Source: Anolis sagrei (lineage: Eukaryota > Chordata > Lepidosauria > Squamata > Anolidae). Taken from it: 64,000 nt of DNA. The position numbers and the translations under genes are program-made. Numbering within the stretch: the stretch's first letter is position 1; the number at the start of each line of letters is the position of its first letter. The notes under the pieces were generated by a model. That model was not told the origin of the DNA. It made no database searches and was given only the letters and a program-made list of their open reading frames with translations. Of this stretch, positions 10,480 to 22,169 are shown piece after piece. The stretch covers positions 25,493,366-25,557,365 of the forward strand of contig NC_090023.1 of NCBI RefSeq assembly GCF_037176765.1. Direction: 5' to 3'.

Positions 10480-12031
10480 TTATATGGCAAGGTGCGCAAG
10501 TGTCATGAATGACTTTTCAATGATTTTAAAGCATAGGTTCTTTTTATTGCAATTTCCAGTGTGAGAAGGTATATTAGATTACAGAAAAACATTTAGACAA
10601 AGAATGACGTTGGACATACAGACATACAGATTCTATGCAACTACATTGGATTTACAATTACATTGGTTAACAAACAAACAAAGGGGAATTACATTTTCAT
10701 TCAACATTCACACCACATGTACATGCATTCATCCACATGCATCCAAAATATTTCCATATCATTTTCTCCCTCCTTGGAGACACACCTGTAAGGCCAGACC
10801 CTGCTTTCCTGTAGCCTGCCAGTGCATAGTTCCAAAACTTCCATAATGCCATAACTTCAGAACACTGAAATGCCAAAACTTCTTTCCTAAGAACAGTGCC
10901 AAGGACCAGACCTCTGTTTTCCATACAGCAGAACCTGACTCCCTGCACAAAATCTAAGACTCCAAAAGCGCACTTCTTCCTCTTCCCTTGAGAAAGAAGC
11001 CCCAAAGTGTCCAGAATCATGCTTTCCCATAACACATCTGACACTCTCTGAATACACCACCTCTGTCCTTCCCATGGAGCAGAGCATGGCGGGTGGAACA
11101 GACTCCTCGGTCTGCCACGATTTGAGCATTATTAGCCTGAGTCTTTTATAGGAAAATTCTGTTGATGTCGTCCCAAAGTTGCAAATTAATGATAGACGTC
11201 TTCCATCCTGGATCCATCCCAGTTTCCTGGCCAGATGTTGATCTTCTTGATTGGTGTTGATCTTATGTTGACTTCCTTCTTAACATAAGGAAGGTTGCAA
11301 ACATTTCCTTTATCACTGTCCCAGTTCTTATCACAGTTTACTCTTCAGATCTCATTAGCAGTTTCAATCACAAAGCAGCAAGCAGGTAGTTAGTCATTGC
11401 AGGCCTTAATATTATACTGGTGTTTCCAAAATTATTAGCTCCATCCATACATCCTTTCATTCTTCCATTCATTCCCACACATCATTTTAAATTCACATTT
11501 ATCGAATTTGCACATTGTATTTCTTATTACACAAGAAGCCATTAGCTGAATCTGTAAGGCCTGAGCAGGGCTGTTGACGGTAGGATTACCTGGAAGTCTC
11601 ACTGATAGCTGAAGTTGACTTAATGACAATTAACAACAATAATAAATGGTTGGGCCTGAGGAACAGGTAGACCACTTTTTACCATACTATAGTACCAATG
11701 ATAGCACCCGATAGCATCAATAACCCCTTGATTGTCCTTCCAGATCATCCCAGTTCTTCCCTATTCTTGGAGGACTGAGCTACTTGTGAAACAGTTTCTC
11801 TTCATGGCTCAAACTAGTCTGATCCCTCGAGTTGTTGTGGAAGAGGCATTTCCATTGCTAATAAAAAATTAAGAGCAACAATAAACACAATCAATTTATG
11901 TATATGGAAAAGGGAAGGAGACACTATCTGATCCTTTGCCTTAAACACCCAGAGTTCAGCTTTTGTTTCTCCACTCTTAGTAATGTTGTACTGAAGAGGC
12001 AGACAGCAATGTTCAGTTTGGCCTCTAGTGA
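10480..12031. other. No gene recognised
   Basis: Contains overlapping frames of up to 115 aa on the minus strand at 10697-11129. None shows a recognisable domain, and several overlap in different frames of one strand, which argues against coding. It may be an old repeat. Confidence 0.35.
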
Positions 12032-12039
12032 ATTTAGAC

Positions 12040-12142
12040 CAGGCATGAACAAACTTCGGTCCTATAGGTGTTTTGGACTTCAACTCCAATTGTGGGAGTT
12101 GAAGTCCAAAACATTTGGAGGGCCGAAGTTTGCCCATGGCTG
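12040..12142. mobile_element. Minimal hAT MITE, 103 bp
   Basis: The flanks are identical, atttagac at 12032-12039 and 12143-12150. The ends CAGGCATGAACAAACTTCGG and (reverse) CAGCCATGGGCAAACTTCGG are inverted repeats. The element is little more than the two arms meeting at 'caattg'. Confidence 0.93.
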
Positions 12143-12297
12143 ATTTAGACTATGGCCTCATTCAGACTGAGTAAATGTTAATTTGTTGGGATATATTGCA
12201 TCATTTATTGCTAGTGTTTGGTGATAGTTGTCCTCTCCTCATCCTTTCATCCTGGATCTGTTGTAGCAATATTCAGTGTAACTTTCAATACACATGG

Positions 12298-13282
12298 TGT
12301 CGGAACCCAGACGCCTTAAAGAGCCAGACTCAAGAGTATATCCAAAAGAATAGTTTATTAATACAAAGCAAAAGAGACTCAGAGACACTTACTTCAGTGT
12401 CCTTGGCCAAAACTCAAAAGTAGCAGTAAGTTTCAGCTTAAAAAGCAAACTAAGGCAATAATCCAGATTATCCAGAGAAAAGATCTGGATTAAACTGAAG
12501 TGCTTCCAAAGTCATGCAAAACAACACAGCAAATGAAGGATGAACAAAGAGCTGTGAAGGAAGAGCCATAGTCAAATGAAGTCCGAGGTTGAAGAAAGCC
12601 AAGTCTGAAGTTGCGAGGTTCCAAAGTCCACGTAGGCAGCATCGTCGTCAAAAGCAGTCAAAAGTCAAGGAAGGGGAAATCCACACTCATGAGAATCCAA
12701 GCCGAGTTGTAACACGAACGGAAGCAGCAACCTGCAGATCCAGGACCCAAACCCAACACGAAAGCGGCAGTGACAAAACCCAAGGCACGAAACCAACACT
12801 TTGCCTTCTGCAAAGATCTTCCATTTCAATGCCTACTTTTATCTTACACCTCATCATCCGATGATGAGCTGACCTCCACCCTGCAGTTATCCCTTAAAGC
12901 TGTCCTTGCTTCTGCACCTCAACCCCAACACGCATCCCTCCAACTCTTCCACCTCAAGACTTAGCTCTCCCCAAGACTCCACAGTATCTCCTGATTGCCA
13001 ATCCCTACCACCAGAAAACCCCACAAACATGTCACTAAATGTTGGCTGAGTACATACATCTTGAACCTCTTGCATCTTGGTCTAATCCAGTGTGTCATCA
13101 CCATCCCCATCACTCCCAGACCCATCACTCCCAGAGAAACCAATGAAAGACTCTTCATCTGTGGATCTTCATCCCGGATCTTCTTCCTCTGTTGTTCCTC
13201 ATCTAGGTCTTGAGAACTCCTTTTCCCTCTTCTGACACCCATACTACCACTTGCAGTGTTACTAACAGACTCTAATACAACA
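12298..13282 (-). mobile_element. Solo LTR of an endogenous retrovirus-like element
   Basis: The element starts TGTCGG and ends TACAACA, so the TG...CA ends are present. It is flanked by a 5-bp duplication catgg (12293-12297 and 13283-13287). A polyadenylation signal AATAAA is on the minus strand near 12355, which sets the orientation. No internal region is adjacent, so this is a solo LTR. The intact target duplication suggests a moderate age. Confidence 0.85.
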
Positions 13283-13287
13283 CATGG

Positions 13288-14745
13288 TCATAAGATAGTT
13301 TCTCATTGAAGCAGGGAATATAAAAATGAACAAAATGTGGCTACCAGTATTGAAAAATACCAGAATCAAGTAACTAATGAACACCACCGGACACAGTAGT
13401 CCTCCAGGCAGCAAGTGAACACCATCCAGACAAAGAATGTCTCCAGACAATAAACAATTCAAAGGGAACAAAGGCCAGGCTACTTCTAGGCAGATGCCCT
13501 CACTATTGACTATGCAATTTTCTTAGTTACTCACATGCTAATGGATTATGAATCCCACTCAAATACTTGCAAACCAAACTTGCTAATTGCACCCTTCACA
13601 CTTGGTTAACAGACATTGGTTCTTTTCCCACCCTGGACATTCTGTGGGTATATATACTCCACTTGATGCTGCCTCCATCAGATCCTCTGAAGATCCCAGC
13701 TGTCATGAATCTAACCTTTTGCCAGGAAGGCCGAAGCCTGGAAAGTCAGTAGCTGACATGTTGAGAGATAGGCAGGAGAGCTAAGAGGCAAGAGGGAGGA
13801 GCCAGCCGACTCCGGATTGGCCAGAGCAGTCAGGGGAGGAGTTAGGTTTTAGAGGGAAAAAGGCTGTCTTATTTGACAAGCAGAGGAGTTGAGCTTTAAA
13901 CATCGAAGAGTGTAGTAGTACTTTAGGAAGAGGGAGCTGAGAGGAATTTAGACAGGGAAAACTTTTGAAGTGAGCCTTGGGATTAGAGCATAGGATAGGC
14001 AGAGGTTCCTGAAACACTGTACAGAGTAGGGTCAGTGAAGGAAAGCCTGGTTTGCTCTGTGAGGCAGTCAGTGGGGCTGTTCTCAGGGACACACTGTGTC
14101 AGAGTTAGTGAACAGTGTGAAACAAGGAACTCACAGGGAACAAAAGTTAAAGTCTTAAGAGAAGACTGCCTGTCTAACCAGCTAGGCAGTAACAGCAATA
14201 CACGTTTGTACCACTCTTGTTAAGAGTTGATTTGTTCATCAAGTTTCAATAAACCTGTTGCTTATTTCATCTTTAAACTAGTGTCTGCCTTGGTCTGTCA
14301 CACTAATTAGATCTCAGCTAGCCTAAAGACAACTTAGTTCCAGTCCAGTCAGCGAAAGAAGCAGTTATCAAAGAAGAACTAAGGTCTTGAATATACTTTA
14401 CCTATTTTACATTCACACTTATGTTTTCCTCAGACATTAATTGAGGTGGTGGCGGCGAATCTATCAATTACATCGGCAATTAACATCGTTAACGTAGTTG
14501 GTCACTGAATAATATTACTGAGGTGGGATAAGAGAGTCTTTCCCCCTTGTCATAGTTGTTTGTCGTCATTAAAGTAGTGTCCAGCTGAACGTTAACCCTT
14601 CATACTGGGTGGCAGAGGTGGGATTGCTTCTTTCCCCCTGCCAAGGTGTACGCTGATCTCCGTTACACCAGCCATAGATGCAGGTGAAATGTCAGGAGAA
14701 AATGCAGCTAGAACATGGCCATACAGCTTGGAAACTACAAAACCT
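13288..14745 (+). mobile_element. Penelope-like element fragment split by an LTR
   Basis: From 13288 the sequence follows the 27261-27908 copy: 'aatgaacaaaatgtggctacc', then a 'tatatatactcc' motif and 'agatcctctgaagat'. After the LTR it resumes with 'gccatagatgcaggtgaaat' and 'ctagaacatggccatacagc'. It begins immediately at the target duplication of the LTR at 12298-13282, so both insertions touched this element. Confidence 0.75.
13701..14667 (+). mobile_element. Solo LTR of an endogenous retrovirus-like element
   Basis: The ends are TGTCATG and CGTTACA. The 5-bp target duplication ccagc lies at 13696-13700 and 14668-14672. AATAAA at about 14248 on the plus strand is followed by a GT-rich stretch. 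It sits inside the Penelope-like fragment, so it is the younger of the two insertions. It is of a different family from the LTR at 12298. Confidence 0.87.
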
Positions 14746-14749
14746 TCTT

Positions 14750-15430
14750 GGATCTCTTTCTCTTTCACTTTCTGCTTCTTGGACCCTTATCTCCCTCTTC
14801 TGAGCCAACACTTCTTTACATGCAAATTTTCTATTTGATTTGTGAGTTTATTTTTTAAAGAAACCTTTCCTTGGCACTATAATATTGCACTAATGGTACT
14901 GCCAGCACCATATGTATTCATACATGGGAATTGCAATATATTACTAGAAAAAAAGATTTTTTAAAACATTTTTAAAAGTTCACTGTCATGTTGCCATGGT
15001 GACTGAAACAATATGCTAGAAGATAAAGAGGAATAGATTGATGATGAGGGACAGGAGAAGACAAAATTAAAGAGAACTATTCTACAATCTAGAAGCAGAA
15101 AGCTATGCGAAAGACAGGCTATAGTGTGCAGGATCATAGATGATTCAAATCAGTCTTGATCATACAAGTATTGTACATGGAGATGAAGGGAGAAACAGTA
15201 ATAAGGTCTTGATTGATCTAAAATCAGTCATAAGAAGTCAGTAGACATGACAAACTAAGCCAACAGGAAAATACAATGAAATGTACAGCTCAACAATCCA
15301 CTGTGAAGAATTTTCACAGCACTTTCCAGAAAAAAAATTGCTCAGATCTGTTCTGACATGTCTGCTACTGTTGATACAATTCCAGTCAATGTAATCATGG
15401 CTCCCGCTTCTTCTGTTATTAGATACCATT
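14750..15430. other. No gene recognised
   Basis: AT-rich DNA without recognised elements or credible coding sequence. Confidence 0.35.
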
Positions 15431-15835
15431 CAATTTGGGCAGCTTGAGGATGTGGACAGGGTTCTTGGAGAGGTGGGAGCCATCATGTACTGGAGCCTTG
15501 CCCTTCTGGGTTTATTTAACAGGTCAAAAGGAGACTGATTGGGTGGGTGATGGGCATATTCAGTGCTCTTTACAACATAGCAGAACTCCAACTCTAAAGA
15601 TGGCGGTTGTTAGTCCTTTGTTTAAAAAGACATAGGTGAATCCTTCTACCTTTGGCTAGGTATTGAAGTATATGGTGATCTCCTAGATCCAAGGATTCTT
15701 GAATGAAATAGATTATCTAGAGATACATTTCAGTCTGATTTCAGGCATATTTATGGCACAAAGACGATGTTGGTCATCCTTGTGGATGATTAAGAGGTAG
15801 ATGGAGTGAAAGTAGTATTTTCTTACATTCTTATC
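15430..15835 (+). mobile_element. L2 LINE, reverse transcriptase remnant
   Basis: The translation gives TLKMAVVSPLFKKT, then IQGFLNEIDYLE and a degraded SGF segment, matching the L2 order AvVrPLLKK, FL.eTdYLDpfQSGF. Old and interrupted by stops. Confidence 0.72.
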
Positions 15836-15886
15836 AAAAGTAAAAAAAGAGACAGTAATTTGAAGTCTAATTTAAACTATGAACCA

Positions 15887-16315
15887 CAGAAAAGGAAGGT
15901 CCTGCCTGGCAAGCATATACATTAACACAACCAAAGTTCCAGATTAAAGAACACACCAGAGCTGAAGATAGAAACAGAGGTTTTTATATACAATCTGGCC
16001 AGGAAAGGATGCATATAAGGCTCATGAAAAAATGCACCCATAAACATACAGAGAAATACAGGATATCCTATATATTTCTGATAGCTTTTCAGACCTCCCC
16101 CTTCTCCTGGTTGGCCAGAAAAGAGGCTGGCTATGATCCATGCCAGGATTGATAGGCAGTGGAGTAGGGCAGCTGGGGATTGGTCAAGAGTGAAGAACTG
16201 GTCAGCTGCAGAGCCTCCCCCAGGGAGGTCACAGTATGGCAGAAATAGAATAAATATATGTTGATGGATTTTGATGAGCTCAAATTTCCAGTTCCATACC
16301 TGGCCATAGGTTTTT
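15887..16315 (-). mobile_element. LTR, endogenous retrovirus-like
   Basis: On the minus strand it carries CCTTTCCTGGCCAGATTG, a TATAAAA-like box followed by CCTCTGTTTC, and a terminal CCAGGCAGGACC block. The same blocks occur in the same order in the LTR at 24590-24975, so the two are related. Ends are approximate and no target duplication was established. Confidence 0.6.
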
Positions 16316-16319
16316 AAAT

Positions 16320-16519
16320 GTTGTATGTTATTATTGTTATTGTTTATTGTTTATTGTGTATTTTTTGTTTTTGAGTTTTATTTTATTTTATTTTATTTTA
16401 ACTGTTTGTATTGATTATTTGTTATTGCTTTTGTTTATTTATGTGCTATGGGCTTGGCTTCATGTAAGCCACACCGAGTCCCTTGGGGAGATGGTAGCGG
16501 GGTACAAATAAATATTATT

Positions 16520-16550
<31 letters not shown>
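16320..16550 (+). mobile_element. L2-type 3' tail with att repeat
   Basis: 'catgtaagccacaccgagtc' and 'gagatggtagcggggtac' followed by (att)n at about 16510-16550 form the usual L2 3' end. 16551-16850 shows nothing recognisable. Confidence 0.65.
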
Positions 16551-16551
<1 letters not shown>

Positions 16552-16854
16552 ACCAAACAAAGGTAGGGCTTCAGAAAACAAAGGTGTAAGACAGGGATGT
16601 TGTTCTTGGGTACTCAAAGGAATGGTCGTCAATGAAAGAGGTACATTATAAGCCGCTGTTTCTGTAGGGAGACAACCAGGTTTGGGCTAGGCAGGAAATC
16701 ACCCCCATCTCTGAAACAATGAGTCTGGTTGGTTGCTTTGGCTTGGAAAAAGGGCCCAGGGGGAAGGGTTCCTACTTTTCCTGTCCAGGAAATCTCTCTG
16801 CAGGGAGGCAAAGGCCCCTGGGCCTGTCTGGTTATATTTTGATAAAGAAGTCTG

Positions 16855-17125
16855 TTGTTGTTCATTTATTCAGTCATTTCTGACTCTTCGTGACTTCATG
16901 GACCAGTCCACACCAGAGCTCCCTGTCCGCCGTCACCACCCCCAGCTCCTTCAAGGTCAATCCAGTCACTTCAAGGATACCATCAAACCATCTTGCCCTT
17001 GGTCGGCCCCTCTTCCTTTTTCCTTCCATTTTCCACAGCATCATTGTCTTCTCTAAGCTTTCCTTTCTTCTCATTATGTAGCCAAAGTACTTCATCTTGG
17101 TCTCTACAATTCTTCCCTCCAATGA
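16855..17125 (-). mobile_element. BovB/RTE LINE 3' end
   Basis: The minus frame reads TKMKYFGYIMRRKESLEKT, MLWKMEGKRKRGRPRARWFD and LTLKELGVVTADRELW, the BovB C-terminus almost in full. It is followed by the 3' UTR ending near 'aacaacaaca' at the left edge. Confidence 0.88.
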
Positions 17126-17129
17126 GCAG

Positions 17130-19920
17130 TCAGGCTTTGTTTCTTGAAGTATGGACTAGTTTATACTGGTTTATAAGAATACATTTTTATAAATATGTGA
17201 AATAGATAAAATATACAGACAGATAAAAGTTATATAGAAAATCATGAAGAATAGATAGCTGTTGTTGGTTTGATTTCCTGTAAACAAGCTTTGGATGACA
17301 AATAGGACATAAACATCTTGCTGAGCTGTGCCCACACTCAAAATGAGTCTTTAGTGGACATCTTTATTTAAATATTAACCCAACCATGTGAGTCCAGAAA
17401 ATTCATCTGTAAAGTCAAGAGAAGGTGGTGACCCTTTAGTTAATTCTGGCAGAAATCATATATTAAAGACATTTTCCTATAATGTGTATGTGTGTGTGTA
17501 TAGGAATAAATGATAAAGGCATAATATGAGCCAAAGCTGGTATAATGTAGGCAGGGGCAGTAAGGAAGGATATGTATTCTATTAGAAGATTAATGAGCTT
17601 TTGCTTTTGCAAAAGATTTGTGGATGCAGATCTGATCTGTGTATGAGATGTGTGTGAGAGAGAAAGAGAGGAAGGGAGGGAGACGAGACTTCAAGTAAAC
17701 CTTGTTGCTGCTGGCCTGTTGTCGGGATCATGAAGACCTCAAAGAAAAGGAAAAAGGAATTATCTCATCTATTTTGATCAAGATGTCCTTGGTGAACTAT
17801 AAATCTCAGGGGTGGTGGGTGAGTTGTTTGATGACAAACTTACAGAAATTACCAAAAAATGGACTAGACAAGGGAAGTGTTAGTATATTAGAAACAAAAG
17901 TGGTAAGCCAAATAGTGGAAACCACCAAGTGACCTCTGAGCTTCCTCTGCCAATTATTGCTTCATTATTTCTGAAAATGCTTAAGTTCATGTTTACTAAC
18001 TTCTGCTTCAAAATATCTTCCACTGAATTGGAAGGGAAAATATTCTAAGGGAAAGGGATATCCAAAACAGCCCAGTAAAAACTAAGCTTGCTTAGTAGTG
18101 ACTGGCCCTAACTTACTCTGTGGGAGGAGATGGAAAGTTGTCTGGAGGTAGAATAGAATGGCATAGGGAATAGAAGCACTCTGTACGTGATATTTTGTTA
18201 TGAGTCTTTCTTTTAGTCTCTCTTTCTCTGTATATAAAATATAACAAGATGGAAAATGAGTATTTAATCCCTCCCAATAGGCTTGTTATAAATGCTGTTG
18301 ATTTGTACAGACACTTACAATAGTTTACAGTCTGCTCTGGGAACTTTGAAAAAACTTACTTGCTTTCATTCCTCATGTAACCAGTGCTCACAAAGGGGGG
18401 AGAATGGGGAAAAAAGAATTACTTGCCTTCACTTGTCCTTGAGGAGCTATCTGTGGAGTGGAGATAAAATAAAAGCTAATGGAAAACTGGTGTCCCAGAT
18501 ATGTAATGTGGCATTCTGTGCTATTTCTCTCTGCAAAGAAATAAAATCTATCTTCTGACAGTAATTATTAGAATTGTTCCACTCTCTAGCTGAGAGGACA
18601 GATAAGTATAGGAAGGCTAGAAGAAAATACAAGTGTTGCTTGTCTGTCTAACACTCTACATGTGGATTCATTATCTGCTGCAAAGTATCATTTGTGTGAA
18701 GAATGACCTGAGTATGGGATAAACTTGAACACACCAGGGAACACAACTCTTCAACAATGAGTAGTATAAAAGATAGACCCAAAGCATGGCCTAAATCTAC
18801 TTGCTAGTCTCAGCTATAGAAAATCCAATGAATCAGTTGATGAATGACAGGTCTATATGTATGTAAATCAAACTGAATCAAACGGCCTTCTCTAGTTCAG
18901 AACTGCATCTCAGTTCCTGTGTATGCATACAACCTCAGTCCCAATAAATTTAATGACACTTAGGACCTTATCACATGGAGCGTTTTCCCCGTCGTAGGAC
19001 ACTTTAAGTCCATTTCAAGAATGAAGTGACACAGAGCCCATCAGATGATGAATGTTTATTTCTGGCCATCATCCATCTTTCATCCTTGAAATGGAGCTGA
19101 AGCATGCTGAAAGGAGGGAGTTCAGAACATGAGCAAGAACTCAGTCACCTTAAGTCAAGGTTTGGGCAGAAGGATGAGATGTAAAGCAAGCAAAAATATA
19201 TAACCAACAGCAAGAGACGCCAAAAGGAATTCTTCCATAACAACCCCAAATCTTCAATACTATTGTTCTAAGTGTTCAGAATGCTAAGTGCTAAGAAATT
19301 ATGTAAACAAATTTTGCATGCATTGCAGTGAGCTTCTACTTTCAAACTAGAAAAAAATCCACCTCCCAGGTTTGGAGAGAGGGGTGTACTCATGGACCAA
19401 CAGAGGGGTTGCTCTGCCTTTGCTTTCCCTTTACCCTATCCTTTGAAGCATCTGGCAATGGTGTTGGCTCTGGTTGGAGACATTTAGGTTACTGAGACAT
19501 TTGGTCCGATTCAGAAACACATCACTTGATGTTTATTGCTCAGAGCTTTCGTTCCATATTTTGGTTTCAGTGATTCAATGTCTGTACCTTTGCTGTACAA
19601 ACACACATTGGTTGCTTTGGTATTAAGTCCTCTTTTGAAAGTAAAGCATTTAATTAATAATCCTCCTTTTCTTTGGTTATCATGGGCAACCAGCTGCAAT
19701 GTTATGCTGGCAGAATATTCCCTCAGTACTAACTGTCCTATGTGCTAAAGAAGACTTTGAAATCCTGTGGACCTGAAACAGAGGCAATTATGGTATTAAC
19801 ATCCATATCACAACAGCTCTTAAGCAGGTAGAATGGATTAAAGTTTCGCCATTTCTTTAAAAAAACAATGTCTCCATGTGCTTATTTTAAAACTTTGATT
19901 CTTTCAGTGAAGTTACTGCA
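17130..19920. other. No gene recognised
   Basis: AT-rich intergenic DNA. A purine-rich ag repeat lies at 17652-17690. 18960-19100 has weak palindromic structure ('catccatctttcatccttg' versus 'gatgatgaatg') that may be a decayed MITE. Small frames up to 88 aa show no motifs. Confidence 0.35.
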
Positions 19921-19924
19921 TTTT

Positions 19925-20225
19925 GAAACAGTCATCCCTCTGTATCCATGGGTTCAGCATCCACAAATTAAACCCATTGCACCTTGAAAATGTTAAAAAG
20001 AAAATTCTGAAAGCATACCTTGATTTTTCCTTATACAAGCACTATGCTGATATGTATGCATATCCTGCTATAGCCTCCTGCCATTTCACAAATCCGCAAA
20101 CTCTCCCTGGTGTTCATTTGAGTTGTTAGCCTGTTTGTAACAAAGGATGTATTGGGACTCAAGTACCCACATGTTTTATATCCATGGGTATTAAATCCCA
20201 GCAGATATCAACAGCTCACTGTCCT
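19925..20225. mobile_element. Old DNA-transposon-like repeat
   Basis: 'cagtcatccctctgtatcc' followed by 'atgggttcagcatcc' begins the block, and 'tatccatgggtattaaatcc' ends it, an inverted layout typical of an amniote MITE. The family name is not known with confidence. Confidence 0.45.
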
Positions 20226-21210
20226 TACATTTTATGTCAAACTTCCAATTAATTTCTTTTCGCAGTAATCAAAGAATAACTATGTTTTAAATACGTTTCT
20301 GCCTGCATACTCAGAAGTAATCATGCTACTAATGTCTAATTATACACAAGCAAGGCATAGATGTTTACTTTGATATAGTCAGAAAGTGAACTGCTGAAAA
20401 TATCAGCTGAAATTCAAAGGATAAAATGAATGAAGTTTGACACATTTTAACTGCCGTGGCTCAATACAATAGAATCCAAGGGTTTGAATAGAGAGTTGGG
20501 TTTTTTCTTTAAAAAACAAACAAACATTTCTGATTGAGATTAATAGTGACTTGATTCTGAGGAAAATGTAAGATTGTATTACTGCTTAAAAGTAATATTT
20601 CGGATACTGTGTTATGCACACTGTACTGAGGCCTTAGCTGTGAAAATAATAAGGTTGCTAAAAATAAACTTGTACAATGCCTGTCACTCCATTCATTAGG
20701 AGAAAGAGTTGTATTGGCTTGCTTCTCTGACCCACCTGTACTAATGATAGAAATTGTTCCTTGGTAAAATTCCCTTTAATCCCCTCTAAGCCTCTGAACT
20801 TGGCAAAAGAGCTTTTATAATAGTGATGGTGGTGATTATGATAATAATAGATTGTGATATGTACGTGTGGATTTGATTTGCAGTGATTCAGAGATTTCAT
20901 TATTCATGTCTGGGTACTCTTGAGTTTCTAACAAAAACATTCACAGATCCTGACAGTCCTATGAATTTTAATGGAAATAATTATTCAGAAATATTCATTC
21001 AGACTTCATTGTTGTATTTTGTCTGTATTACTCTTCCAGTTAAAAAGTAAATTGCTAAGGTAGCAAAGTCTATTAATGCTAGGAGATATTGTGTAGCTGG
21101 TTGTGCATCCGAGAGTCTTGGATTCAAATCCAGCAGTTAGCTGTGGTTCTGAAATGTCAGGCTGTGGATTCAACCTAAATGGTTGGCATCTTTTAGAGAA
21201 GAACCATAAA

Positions 21211-21215
<5 letters not shown>
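20226..21215. other. No gene recognised
   Basis: AT-rich DNA. 20425-20480 holds a short 'gccgtggctcaatacaatag' piece of the MITE family described at 1939. Confidence 0.35.

Positions 21216-21275
<60 letters not shown>
21208..21275. repeat. (ac)n(ag)n microsatellite
   Basis: About nine ac units run directly into about twenty ag units. Confidence 0.97.
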
Positions 21276-21277
<2 letters not shown>

Positions 21278-21304
21278 TCCTCTCTTTAATGGTGGTTAGG
21301 ACCA

Positions 21305-21690
21305 AACTGGACTCTTGGTATCTGCTGGGATTTGTTTCCAGGGCCCACTTTGGACTTCAACACCCATAGACAATATTTATTTATCATGTTATCAGCAACC
21401 ATTGTGTTACAATTCTAACAGAGCAAAACAAACACACAGATTAAAACCAGAGACGACTTGCAGCATGCAAACCCATAGACACTAAAGTCCCATAATATTC
21501 ATAGTGTGACATAGCATGTACATGGCTGTATTGCCCAGTCCCCACTGACAATATCCTATATAAAATGGCATAATCAAGTATCACTTTTTGGACTTTAAAA
21601 ACATTTTCAAATCATGGATGGTTAATTCTGTTGATAAATTACCTGTGAATAAAACACCCACGGATATGTCGAGATGTGAGTTGGCCTTAT
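21305..21690. mobile_element. MITE-like repeat with an inner insertion
   Basis: 'ttggtatctgctgggatttg' opens it and 'aaatcatggatggttaattc' with 'cccacggatatgtcgag' closes it. A small insertion at 21372-21470 interrupts the left part. Confidence 0.5.
21372..21470 (-). mobile_element. Short retroposed fragment with 10-bp flanking repeat
   Basis: The 99-bp insert is flanked by identical acccatagac (21362-21371 and 21471-21480). Its left end is aatatttattt, which on the minus strand is an A/T-rich 3' tail, as in a short 5'-truncated LINE insertion. The family was not recognised. Confidence 0.5.
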
Positions 21691-21784
21691 TCCAAGGCAC
21701 AGACTACCCCATTCAATGAAGCACTCACAATGAATGTTGGTGAGGCATTCTTAAATTAATTAACCAACCTGCTCATCTGTTGTG

Positions 21785-22165
21785 GCCCGTATCTGCTTGC
21801 TCCTGGATTTTATCTCATTGTTAGTTAATTCGGCACTCCAGAACACAGTCTTTTCATTCAAGAGAACTTGAAGGCTGTTTTATTCTTGTTCCATTTCTTA
21901 TGTACATGCTTTTTACAAAGCACACTGGATACTCATGATCCTACAATGTTACAGTCCAGATGGTTACACGGTGAGAGATCAGAGAGAAACTGAAGAGATG
22001 GTTAGAGAGAGATGGAAGCACCTGGGGAGATGTCCAAGCACATGGCTCCTGTGCATAAATTGTCTCTGCTTTTCCATGCCCAGCACATGGAAGTGACTTA
22101 CAGGCTTGTTATCCTATCACATGGGCATGACACAGCATGACATAACATTTACATGGCTGCATTAA
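21785..22165 (-). mobile_element. Possible LTR remnant
   Basis: On the minus strand a CAAGAATAAAACAGCC segment could be a polyadenylation region and TGTCATGCCCATGTG a start. No matching target duplication was found, so this is tentative. Confidence 0.35.
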
Positions 22166-22169
22166 GAAA

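Noticed and set aside
10697-11129. Overlapping minus-strand frames of 63-115 aa as a host gene
   Set aside because: No recognisable domain; three overlapping frames on one strand and no splice context.
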